DNA of 55,263 nucleotides from Agaricus subrufescens. Its lineage: Eukaryota; Basidiomycota; Agaricomycetes; Agaricales; Agaricaceae. The notes beneath the pieces were generated by a model that saw nothing but the letters and a program-made list of their open reading frames with translations, made no database searches and was not told the DNA's origin. The translations under genes and the position numbers were made by a program. This document shows, in pieces, positions 47,322 through 55,263 of the stretch. Positions within the stretch are counted from its first letter, which is position 1. Each line of letters begins with the position of its first letter. The stretch spans positions 1 to 55,263 of the forward strand of contig JAQOTE010000032.1 in NCBI GenBank assembly GCA_029945375.1, read 5' to 3'.

Positions 47322-48195
47322 ATGGTAGTTGAACCATTGCTTGCGACAAGGGCGCAGCACGCTTTCATACTGACAAGTGTGTCCTATCATGTCTTAAGTG
47401 TCTGATTGACTCACATAGACGCGTTCCACAGCTTTGATTTGTGCGTAATGCCAACATTACCGTTGCTCATTTACCAATCTATCTTCCGCCCGCAGAAGCG
47501 ATCGTTGTGTTGGTCATGGTTGCTATCACCTTCGGGAAGGTATGCTTGCGTTGCTCGTTAGTGAAGAGCAACAAATTAAACGCGCCGTAGGTACGAGGAG
47601 AGGTAGATTTCAGTGATAGCAGATATCGGGTACGTATTCGCATCCCCGCACCTCCAAGCATTTCTAATTGCATGTTTAAATATCAGACGTTATCCTGTTA
47701 TTTGGCACTTTTCGCGCTCGCAGAGTAGGCTGCCCTTGTTTTCCTCCGGTTCTCCCGATTAATTGCCTCGATTCCAAAGGATATTTGAACTACTCATGGC
47801 ATTCGATGCACTTCGTCTACGGAATGTTATCCAATTGGTCGGGATCCTAGGTGAGCGCTCGATGGGATTAAAAAGTTTTCGGAAGGGCGCTCAATATTCT
47901 CTAGCATTCCATATGGCTATGATGGTGTTTGCAGCCCTTCAAGTTCACTATGACCGGAGTCTGTCAGGATAAAGGGAACTTGGCGGTAAATCCTTTTCGT
48001 TTCCCACCTACTCAAATTTGACTGACTGTTCCATCTAGGCTTGTGACGGAGTTGGATCTCTTTGGCAGAAAGTACAACCCTTCCTCATCCTCGCGCCATG
48101 TGTCATCGCTGCGGCTTGGATATTTATGCTGTTCTGGATCAGACATGCGTTGTCAAACCCCTCCAGTGCTCCCCCGGCTATCACATAAAACTCAG
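47322..48195 (+). pseudogene. Multi-pass membrane protein relic, right-arm copy
   Basis: Mirror of 10480-11330, here on the plus strand: MVVEPLLATRAQHAF near 47322, AFHSFDLCV, VVLVMVAITFGK, an intron, ALRLRNVIQLVGIL, AFHMAMMVFAALQVH and LWQKVQPFLILAPCVIAAAW. The frame then runs into GC-rich repeat. The last predicted helices of the family are absent. Confidence 0.55.
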
Positions 48196-48540
48196 GCAGG
48201 CCCGCGCTTCAATATGTAGCAACCCCTCAAAGGCCACCGCAGGCCCCGCCAGCCGTCTCCCACCCCTCTTTTTCTTTGCTCCCCGCATCGCTAAATCCCT
48301 CCGACGTTTCCCGGCCTCCAAGGGCCAGTATCACATAAAGTTCATCCAGGCCCGCACCCTCAGCATCTGCACACCCAACATGCGCCCTTTCCTTACTCAC
48401 AATTTTCGTTTGTGGCCTAGGATGGCAACTGTAGTGGCGTATGCAGAACCCTCCAGCCCGCCTTCCGCGCCTCCTCTTCGCCTCCCACATCGCCAAACCC
48501 CTCCAATGCTCCAAGGGCTGGCGTCACGTAAACCCGCCTT
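48150..48540. repeat. GC-rich degenerate repeats spanning the right arm's outer edge
   Basis: Related phrases recur: aacccctccagtgctccccc with ggctatcacataaa (48155), tccctccgacgtttcccggc with ggccagtatcacataaa (48295) and aacccctccaatgctccaag with ggctggcgtcacgtaaa (48495). The first two lie in the arm and the third outside it, where it runs directly into the SET2 intron. The 48356-48532 part has no counterpart at the left end. Confidence 0.65.
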
Positions 48541-50277
48541 GCGCCCCTCTGACACGTCTCAGGGATACATTCATTTACGAGTACATCGGCGGCGTTGTCA
48601 GCCCAAATCCGTTCAAGAAGCGCATGCGCAAGTATGGTCAAGAGGGAACACGGCATTTCTACTTTATGATGCTTCAAAAGGACAAAGTCAGTACGCTTTC
48701 CGTATATACATTAATGGCTTCTCATTGAATGACCAAAGTTCATCGATGCGACTAGGAATGGCGGAATCGGTCGATTCGCGAACCATAGCTGTAATCCCAA
48801 CTGTTACGTGGCTAAACGGACAGTTGATGACAAAGTGCGTATAAGGATATTTTCTAAACGGCTGATCGAGAAGCATGAAGAGTTGACATTCAACTATAAT
48901 GTGGATTGATATGAGTGAGTCGTCGAATTATCCTGTTAATCCCCTTTCCGATTTATTTATTTTCCATCGGTACAGTCACCAAGCACAAACATGCTTTTGT
49001 GGGGAGCCCAATTGTGTCGGATCTATCGGCGGTAAAACGCAGACAGACTTCGCAGTGATGGATGACCTTTGTCTTGATGGTAAGCCTTGTAATCGTTGTG
49101 AATACTTTCGCAATAAGTTTAAGGAATTTGTAGCTCTTGGTAGACGAGCTTAATGAGCTTGTGGGCACGAAGAAAAAGAGAGGCAAGAGGATTGACGATC
49201 CAGATTTCCTGGTAATTATCACTCTTGCTACGTCCGCGCTTTGCTAACTTTACCTGCAGCCGATGTTGAAGCCAGTCGCAGAAAAAGACATTCCTAAAGT
49301 TGTGCAAGCCATTCTCCAAACGACAACTCGAAAGATGCTGTCTAAGATGATTCCAACTCGTATAAGAGCAAGTTGCCTATAGCCAACTAGATGGTCCGGG
49401 CTCAACCGGGTCACTGTACATTACAGAAGGCCAGGCCACTCTGGGGCAACTGGTGCCACTCACCACTAGCCAACGCCAGAACCGGGCCGCCCTCCGCCTG
49501 TCCTGTACCACTTCCTTCCCGTCCCCCGCTCTCTTCCTGCCCGCCCTCTCGTTCCTCCACCACCCTACGACTTGTCAGCGGGACCGCCTGTCGTCCAATC
49601 TCATGGCCTCTGGCCCCCCGAGAGGCAGCGACCACGATGCCATCCTCGTGCCTCCCAAATTTCCCTACAACAGGGAATCCGTTCTCCCAGCCTCTGGCGA
49701 CTCGGTAATCTCCTTCCGCTCCGACTCCAAATACTCCTCTGGCATGCAGGGCACCCAGCGAGGCCTTGTCGCGTACCCCTATGACCCTGTACTCAATGAG
49801 CTTGACGCTCCAGACAAGGAAGACTTTCTCCACGATCCCTCACGAAAAGGCGGCCTGGGAAGCCGAAAATCCACATTTCCGTGGAGAGGCATTATGAATG
49901 TCTCTGTCCTCCTTGGCCTCATCCTTGCCCTTCTCGCCCCCTCTGTGTCCTACCCGGTCTTGCGAATTTTCTGTGAACGAGGAACGATTCTATCGTTGGT
50001 AATATACGCGCCAACAACACAGGTAAATCATACATCGCCTCCCGCAATCCCTTCTCAATGTTTGTTTACAGGACAATTGCCTGCCCTATTCCGGCTCCTG
50101 GGCCCTATCAATCGTGACACTCCCAAAGAAGCACAGTCTCATATTGGTTTCGGCGGTAAAGAATACGAGCTCGTCTTCTCCGACGAGTTCAACCAGGACG
50201 GCAGGTCGTTCTGTCCCAGCGACGGCCCCTTCTGGTAAGCTACTGAGCTCTGGTACGGCCAAAGAGGGGATTCAGAG
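48533..50277 (+). repeat. Direct repeat flanking the palindrome, copy 2 (SET2-SKN1 block)
   Basis: Same orientation as 8437-10299. The shared block starts within the SET2 intron (cccgccttgcgcccctctga) and ends at ttcagag inside SKN1. Here SKN1 continues past the end, whereas in the left copy the palindrome starts there. Confidence 0.85.
48549..49380 (+). pseudogene. SET2: SET2-type methyltransferase relic, copy 2 (lacks first exon)
   Basis: The SET core ([45 protein letters not shown]) and the post-SET cluster [19 protein letters not shown] are better preserved than in copy 1: NYNVD is complete and the Cys cluster reads in frame. It still has a TGA directly after NYNVD, where the family has Arg. 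The exon before the intron is missing and is replaced by the repeat and palindrome arm. Similarity continues to KDIPKVVQAILQTTTRK at about 49290-49340. Confidence 0.75.
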
Positions 50278-51265
50278 TGGTATGACCCGCAACAACGCAC
50301 CACTCGTGATGGTGCTCTCGCCATAACCCTTGATTCCGCTGACACTCTTCAACCCCACCTCACTCCTGGTCAGTACTTCTTTCTCTTGTCGATAACCCCT
50401 CCTTTGTTAACGGCATCACAGGTTTGACGGTTCCATTCACTCCCGCTGACAATCACAACTTGAATTATCGCAGTGGGATGCTTCAATCATGGAACAAATT
50501 CTGCTTTACTCAAGGTTCCATCAAAGTCGAAGTCGTCTTCCTGGGATCAGACGAAAATTCAAAAGGATACGTCAGTCCCCTCTTCCTCCTACCCTGTTAG
50601 CCTTTAAGCTGACCATATGTCAATAGTGGCCTGGCGCCTGGACAATGGGAAACTCCAATGGAATGTCGATGGGAAACCGTCGTATAAGATGGAGGCTTCC
50701 GCTGTAGGGGTGGATCCCGAGGCTCAGGGGGGTTCAGGCTCGGGTAGAGGTTGATACTTGTTGAGCCCATGCCCATCGTTTTGAACTTGGGGTACATCAA
50801 CGTCCTAACGCTATTCGTGACATGATTCTGACCCTCCGCGTCCGCCCTTAACAGCAAATTGGCAAGAGATTGACCTGTCGACGCTATTATTCCCCGCCGA
50901 AATCCTGATTAATTATGCCAGGGTTTATCAGAGGAAAGGACTCGATCAACACAGGCTGTGATCCTAAGGATTTCCCGGCCGCGAATTACATCGCGAGTCA
51001 TATTGATGCTTATGAAGGTGAGTCGTTGTTCTTGCTTCGTCAGTTGTTCTTTGCGATTGTCTTGTACTTGTGGGACTATGTCTTCCTTCGGCGCCGCCTT
51101 GCCATCACCCGGCCTCACCACACGTTCGATGTCGGAAGCAATTCTTCGTTTCCTAGTTGGACAATCTTCATGATACTCCTTCCCTTACTGTTTACCCAAT
51201 AAACTCACTAACATTTTTGTTATGTCCAGACCGAAATGCCCGGTGTGGTCTTATGTGAAGCTCTA
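49400..51265 (+). pseudogene. KRE6/SKN1-type beta-glucan synthesis protein relic, copy 2 (more complete)
   Basis: The N-terminal region and membrane segment match copy 1 (MNVSVLLGLILALLAPSV), but about 110 bases of the Ser/Pro-rich part are deleted. After FSDEFNQDGRSF and a stop, the lumenal GH16-like domain continues: ELWYGQRGDSEWYDPQ, an intron (50370-50422), LTVPFTPADNHNLNYRSGML, QSWNKFCFTQGSIKVEV, an intron ending near 50627, then WPGAWTMGN. The central part that should carry the GH16 catalytic acidic residues is absent; the sequence jumps to EPMPIVLNL near 50765 and NWQEIDLSTLLFPAEILINY near 50855, then YQRKGLD, an intron (51018-51229) and PKCPVWSYVKLYGG. It is a pseudogene that spans almost the whole family length. 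Confidence 0.75.
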
Positions 51266-51454
51266 CGGTGGGTCATGCTAGTACCGCATATACGCCCCAC
51301 AGACATTTTATCTTACAACATCCCTTATCCTCATTGCTCATCCAGAACAATCATTCGGGGTCACTCTTCGTCCTTTTACTATCTAGAGATCAGCGCGCTG
51401 CTTTTTAAAAAACTTCCCGGCCCCAGCTACTTTTCTTTATGGATGCGGTAGTCT

Positions 51455-51660
51455 CTTTCCGCATACCTCTATGACCCTGTACTCGATGAGCTTGACGCCC
51501 CAGACGAGGAAGAGTTTCTCCATGGTCTTTCACCAAAAGGTGGCCGGGGAGGCCGAAATCCACATTTTTGCAGAAGAGGCATCCTGAATGCCTCCGTCCT
51601 CCTTGCCCTTTGTGTTGTATCCAGTCTTGTGATTTTTCCATGACCGAGAGAGGATTTCCC
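51455..51660 (+). pseudogene. Third SKN1 fragment (membrane-proximal part only)
   Basis: The plus strand reads AYLYDPVLDELDAPDEEEFL, then SPKGGRGGRNPHFCRRGILN and ASVLLALCVVSSLVIF. This matches the segment before and including the membrane helix of copies 1 and 2 at roughly 80-85 percent by eye, so it is an older duplicate. It lies downstream of, and in the same orientation as, copy 2, with no other SKN1 exons around it. Confidence 0.7.
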
Positions 51661-51669
51661 CCGTGCCCA

Positions 51670-52015
51670 TTACCAAGATTGCGGATTATCTGGTCCGTCC
51701 TAGTGGTGGGTGGCCTGCCGCGCCCACTCTATCACGTGTATCATGTTGGTTTCCAAGCAGCCGCCGCAGGCTAGTTGCCGCCTGCCACCAGGCCCCGCTG
51801 ATTGGCAATGTTGCACTACCAGGTCCAGCCCTCCGCACCGCCAGCACTCCACTTTCGCATTTGCCAGTTGCATGTTACAGATTACGATATTTAATAATAC
51901 ATTTATAATACATTTGTAATGGTAACATAGTATTTGTATGGGATACAGCCTAATTGAATCCATCCTCCTCTTCACCTCCATCCCCGAACTTCCGTAAACT
52001 ACCAACCATTCATTT
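51670..52015. other. No gene recognised
   Basis: A 110-residue minus-strand frame (52032-51700) overlaps the end of the COG6 relic and then becomes low in similarity to anything I know. A run of ataatacatttataatacat lies near 51890. Confidence 0.35.
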
Positions 52016-52019
52016 TGCG

Positions 52020-53060
52020 GACTTGAGGTCAAAGAAACTCTCTAGGAACTCTTGCTGTGCAGCGATGCCCTGATGAACCCACGCGAGCATATCGCATTTA
52101 ATTGTGTGCGTAAAATTCTATAGGTTGGAGAAGGCCAGACGGACCTCCACGCGTTAAAGCAGTGAGGAAGGGTTCTGACGGTATGGCTTGACGTGTCTCG
52201 GAGAGGTTAGTCAAAGCCTCGCTAAAGTAAAGTTAGCTGAGGCAAAGTCAGTTGGGTGTGGACAGCACGCACGTCAACAGTTCGGGACGTTTCCGCAGCC
52301 TTCAAATCGCTTCTCGTAAAGTCAATGTAACCTCAATGAGCATCTCACGACCGATTTGACGGAACTTGCTCGACGTCCACCGCAACAGTTTTTTGTACCT
52401 ATGTTCTCGGTAGGATGAAGTGGCCATCATTATGTCCATACTGCGCGTTCGGGTGAGAAACTGCTAGGGCATTGGCAGATAATGAGGGGCTTACCCAGCT
52501 CAAGTTGGACCATCCTCTCCCGCCACTAAAACCTAACAATTGTCCCTGATCTTCTCTGTCTTGTCCACCGTCCGGAAGAAAAGTGTTCCAATCGGAGTCT
52601 CTCTAGATAAGTTAACGATGCTTATTTCTTGCTCAGTGAGGGTGAATTCTGAAAGGAACAATTCGACGATTGATTTTTTATCTTCGACTTCTTTTCTACG
52701 ACGCCGTGAGTTAGAGAGATGAGAAGGAAGGGGGAAAAACACACCTTTCCTCCCCTAAGCTACCGGCACACTCAAGTAGCGTCCGGCCTGACTTCCGTGT
52801 CAACCCTAACTGAGTCTCTGCCCTGTCGCAATCCGACTTCATAGTTTCAAGATGAACTTGCAACTGAATGTCTATACATATGTTGCTCAGCAGAGGATAC
52901 ATATGCTCAGAGAGAAAGAAACACACACTTGATCAATTTCTCCCAATGCCTTCAAAAACTGCCGGTTTCCTTCAGCAAGCTTCTTCCCCATATCTCTCCG
53001 CAAATGTTTGCGTGCACGTGGAGTGATTTCCCCAGGAATCAGCTCGACGAGCAGTTGATG
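52020..53060 (-). pseudogene. COG6: COG6 relic outside the palindrome
   Basis: On the minus strand, from about 53045: TCTQTFAERYGEE-type shifted sequence that in another frame reads RKHLRRDMGKKLAEGN, an intron near 52930-52875, LETMKSDCDRAETQLGLTRK, GRTLLECAGSLGEE, EDKKSIVELFLSEFTLTEQE, VDKTEKIRDNC, and further down, after damage, TALTRGGPSGLLQPIEFYAH and CDMLAWVHQGIAAQQEFLES to about 52025. This covers the N-terminal coiled-coil and part of the following helical domain of COG6, a Golgi tethering-complex subunit. It extends further than the copies in the arms and keeps the sequence that the arm copies have lost after TEQE. Upstream it is joined to a PDR transporter fragment. Confidence 0.7.
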
Positions 53061-53159
53061 CAGAACCAGATTCGACTACCAGTTGTGTCGTTCTCAATCT
53101 CTTCTTTGTCTTCATCAAGTCTGGCAGGTTCTTTTCCTTTAATAGACAATGGAGCACGA

Positions 53160-53940
53160 GTCTTTGCAGCAAAGCAGGCGGTTTTGTCTACGGTAAGAGT
53201 AGGGAAAAGGATATCGTCCTCAGGACAATTGAACGTCTCCTCGTAAACGTTCGTGGATTTCAGTAGGAGAGAATGAATCATTGTGAACTTGACCGGTAAC
53301 ACCATGGTATTCGGAACGATGACTGGCGAGAATTTTGAGAAAAGTTGTAAGTCCTGATCCTGGGCGACCAAGGACGACCATAAAGAAGGGATTGAGGGAT
53401 AAGAAAAGACTTACCAAGCATCTTGCCCGGCCGAACAACCTCTACAAAGTTAGAGAAGATACTTCGCAAATGCGGGGGCCTGATGGATTGTGTGCCGCGA
53501 ATTATGTTCAGCGGGTTGAAGTTAGGACCCAGAGTCATTTGGCGACTCTCCAACGTACCAAGACCGGTTACATCAAGACCCCGAAAGAGAACGCCGAGCT
53601 GGCGTGTCTTGATCTCCGCCTCCTCTTCCCTGATAACACCTTTAACAGACAATGGGACAGCATAGAACACACAACACTCACTTTCTCACAGGTGTTTCTC
53701 AAAATCAAACTGATCTCCTACTTGTAATGCCTCATTGGGTGCTACATCTTCTCGCTCCTGCTCTTCTTCAGAATGCAAAGGCACGCCTTTAGACTTAGGG
53801 ACTTTGATAGTTGACGAACGCCCCCAGGGTCAAAGTAGTCTATATCAACGTGACTCCACACCCTGCACAAAGTATCCAAACAGTCTTCGTCGTCTTCACC
53901 TGTTAAGACGCGATCATGGCGAGGTGGTATACCTGTCAAA
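53160..53940 (-). pseudogene. PDR-type (ABCG) ABC transporter, N-terminal fragment
   Basis: PDR transporters are plasma-membrane drug and lipid exporters with a nucleotide-binding domain first. Minus-strand pieces in order: SHVDIDYFDPGGVRQLSKSL (about 53855), EEEAEIKTRQLGVLFRGLDV and GLGTLESRQMTLGPNFNPLN (53640-53510), SIFSNFVEVVRPGKML, VVLGRPGSGLTTFLKILASH (the Walker A region, about 53380-53330), and CPEDDILFPTLTVDKTACFA with AKTRAP (53225-53160). Introns and frameshifts break it. The Walker A GRPGSGLTT has Leu where Cys or Lys is usual in fungal PDR domain 1. After AKTRAPLS the sequence changes to COG6-linked sequence; the rest of the transporter is missing. Confidence 0.75.
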
Positions 53941-53944
53941 GGAG

Positions 53945-54540
53945 ACCCTTTGTGTCTAGCTGTAGTAGGTTAAGAGCTGGACCGCTGGTCATCCGGTCTG
54001 GGTTGAGACGGAATTGGGATGGGCCCGCATCATTATTGAGCATCTTGCAAGGAGAAACGTAGATGTTCGAGTTCTAGCCTATAGTCGGAACCAGTGGGGC
54101 TCACGAGCTGTGAAACAGTCCATATTTCAACGAGAGGAGAATGGTGGTAAGAACACACTCGAATCCTGCTCGAATTTATCTGCGCCCATATCAGGCCCAT
54201 ATTACCAAACCCGGAGTGGGCCGGCTCCAAAGTTAGCCGAGTCCCGGCTGCGGCGGCCCACACATTGGCACCGACAAAGACGGCGGGACTCGGGCCGTCA
54301 CTTCAGTCCATTTTTCCCCCGTTTTTCGGATTATCTGTGCGTATTGCATATACAAATGTGTGTTGTAATCTAACTTGAATCTCGCAAAACTCATTGTCTG
54401 CAGGAAACAACTTCCTTTGACTACTCATAGCAGGTTCAAAACGCTTGGAGCGTTCTAATCCCTGCCCACCGCTGCTGTTTAAAGTATTTTCTATCAACTG
54501 TCATCATGGCTGTCGTTTGACGGCTGTTTTCTCGCCATGC
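53945..54540. other. No gene seen between the PDR and GUT2 relics
   Basis: Short frames on both strands show no family similarity. The stretch could contain a shared upstream region of the two diverging relics (PDR to the left, GUT2 to the right). Confidence 0.4.
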
Positions 54541-54544
54541 GTTA

Positions 54545-55263
54545 ACATACGTAACAGGCAGCGGCACCCTCGCAACAGGAAGATTCTACTGGTACCTCAA
54601 CTCAGGTCCGGCATACCACTCGAGTGCGAAACAAACACAACGTCCACCATAACCATGGACACCGCTTTCCCATGCAGAAATGCTAACGGAAGTGCGCAAA
54701 TCCGGTGAACAAACTGGAGAAGAATTCGATTTGTTGATTGGTGGTGGTGGTGCTACCGGTGCTGGTGTCGCTGCCGCTAGCAGAGGGTTGAAAGTCGCTT
54801 TGGTGGAGCGTGACGACTTTGGTTCTGGTGAGTTTCCGGACATTCAGCCAGTGATTCTTCCATATCATAATAAACCTCTTTTCAAGGCACATCGTCGAAA
54901 TCGACAAAACTCGTTCATGGAGGTGTTTGGTACCTTCAAAAAGCTGTATTTGAGCTGGACTACGACTAATATAAACTCGTTCGCGAGACACTCTAAGAAC
55001 GTCGGATGTTCCTCGAGACGGGCCCCCAATTATCCAACATGCTGCCGATCATGTTACCCATTTATATACAAGTATTGGTAGGTTCCTTACTACTTGGTTG
55101 GATGCAGGCTGTATGATATTCTGGCGGGTATATAAAATATGGAAACTTCGTATGTTATGAGCAAAGGGGAGGCATTGGAGACCTTTCCTATGCTCAAAAG
55201 CGACGGTTTGATTGATGTGGTTGTATCCTACGATCGTATGCACCCCCTTTTTTGTGAAATGAG
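54545..55263 (+). pseudogene. GUT2: GUT2-type mitochondrial FAD glycerol-3-phosphate dehydrogenase, 5' part
   Basis: GUT2 oxidises glycerol 3-phosphate to dihydroxyacetone phosphate at the mitochondrial inner membrane and passes electrons to ubiquinone. Visible: a leader-like segment (GSGTLATGRFYWYLNSGPAY), the FAD-binding Rossmann segment EEFDLLIGGGGATGAGVAAA (two residues shorter than usual after GAGVA, and Gly for Val before GGG), ASRGLKVALVERDDFGSG, an intron (54829-54886), TSSKSTKLVHGGVWYLQKAV, then YKLVRET, MFLETGPQLSNMLPIMLPIY, YDILAG and METSYVMSKGEALETFPMLK. Stops stand where Gln is expected: before YKLVRET, before VPYY and before NMETS. The gene runs off the window and is a pseudogene in the visible part. 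Confidence 0.75.

Larger units (their letters stand above)
33081..48355 (-). repeat. Right arm of the giant inverted repeat (15.3 kb)
   Basis: Reverse-complement copy of 10299-25692. From 33081 to about 33415, from 34200 to 38350 and from 40300 to 42250 it is almost identical to the left arm. In about 33415-34200, 38500-40290 and 42300-46500 it shows many 1-4-base losses and local scrambling. The total length difference between arms is only about 120 bases. Confidence 0.95.

Noticed and set aside
10299..48355. Simple fold-back read artefact (missed adapter) as the origin of the palindrome
   Set aside because: A fold-back artefact would have almost no spacer and identical flanks; here there is a 7.4-kb unique spacer and a direct repeat outside. 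An assembly error of another kind is not excluded.
10299..48355. A Starship-type giant transposon
   Set aside because: No tyrosine recombinase (captain) gene was found, and 15-kb inverted arms are not part of that element type.
49400..51265. Functional SKN1/KRE6 gene at the right copy
   Set aside because: An early stop, a missing central catalytic segment and a frameshift rule out a normal product.
1..55263. CRISPR array or prokaryotic operon
   Set aside because: No regularly spaced repeats with unique spacers; gene structure is eukaryotic with introns.

Overview
The window looks like a transposon-rich accessory region of a basidiomycete (probably Agaricomycete) nuclear genome. The reasons are short introns of about 45-60 nt with GT..AG ends, members of protein families that are expanded in mushroom-forming fungi (a KOW-motif family, a family with a GMSSEED-type motif, and a large family of unknown function at 1829-5878), and a Tnp2/CACTA-like transposase, a hAT transposon, a Ty1/copia retrotransposon and an LTR side by side. 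No prokaryotic or organellar features were seen.

Layout. Positions 1-8200 hold degenerate DNA, a family gene split by a 1.4-kb LTR-like insertion, and small repeats. From 10299 to 48355 lies a very large inverted repeat: a left arm (10299-25692) and a right arm (33081-48355) in opposite orientation, about 15.4 and 15.3 kb, separated by a 7.4-kb single-copy spacer (25693-33080). Going inward from its outer end, each arm carries a membrane-protein relic, a KOW-motif gene, a Lys/Ala-rich repeat protein relic, a HEATR5/LAA1 fragment joined to a COG6 fragment, a 5'-truncated copia element with one LTR, a small dispersed repeat, a tRNA-like sequence and a CACTA-type transposase gene. The spacer carries a complete-looking hAT transposon (27-bp terminal inverted repeats, 8-bp target duplication) and two converging genes of unknown function.

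The palindrome is bracketed by two copies of one block in DIRECT orientation: SET2 histone-methyltransferase exons followed by the 5' part of a KRE6/SKN1 gene (8437-10299 and 48533-50277). The left copy keeps the upstream SET2 exon and lacks the SKN1 3' part. The right copy lacks the upstream SET2 exon and keeps the SKN1 3' part. This is what is expected if the 38-kb palindromic block sits inside a SET2-SKN1 locus and is flanked by a 1.75-1.86-kb duplication of its target.

Right of the block (50278-55263) are more broken pieces of conserved genes: the rest of SKN1, another SKN1 fragment, a COG6 relic abutting a PDR-type ABC transporter relic, and a GUT2 (FAD glycerol-3-phosphate dehydrogenase) relic with several C-to-T-type stops. 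Most host-type genes here are pseudogenes. The best candidates for functional genes are the left-arm CACTA transposase, possibly the two spacer genes, and the left copia pol, which has an open frame but no 5' end. The right arm carries many small indels in patches between near-identical tracts, so part of its decay could be assembly or polishing error.
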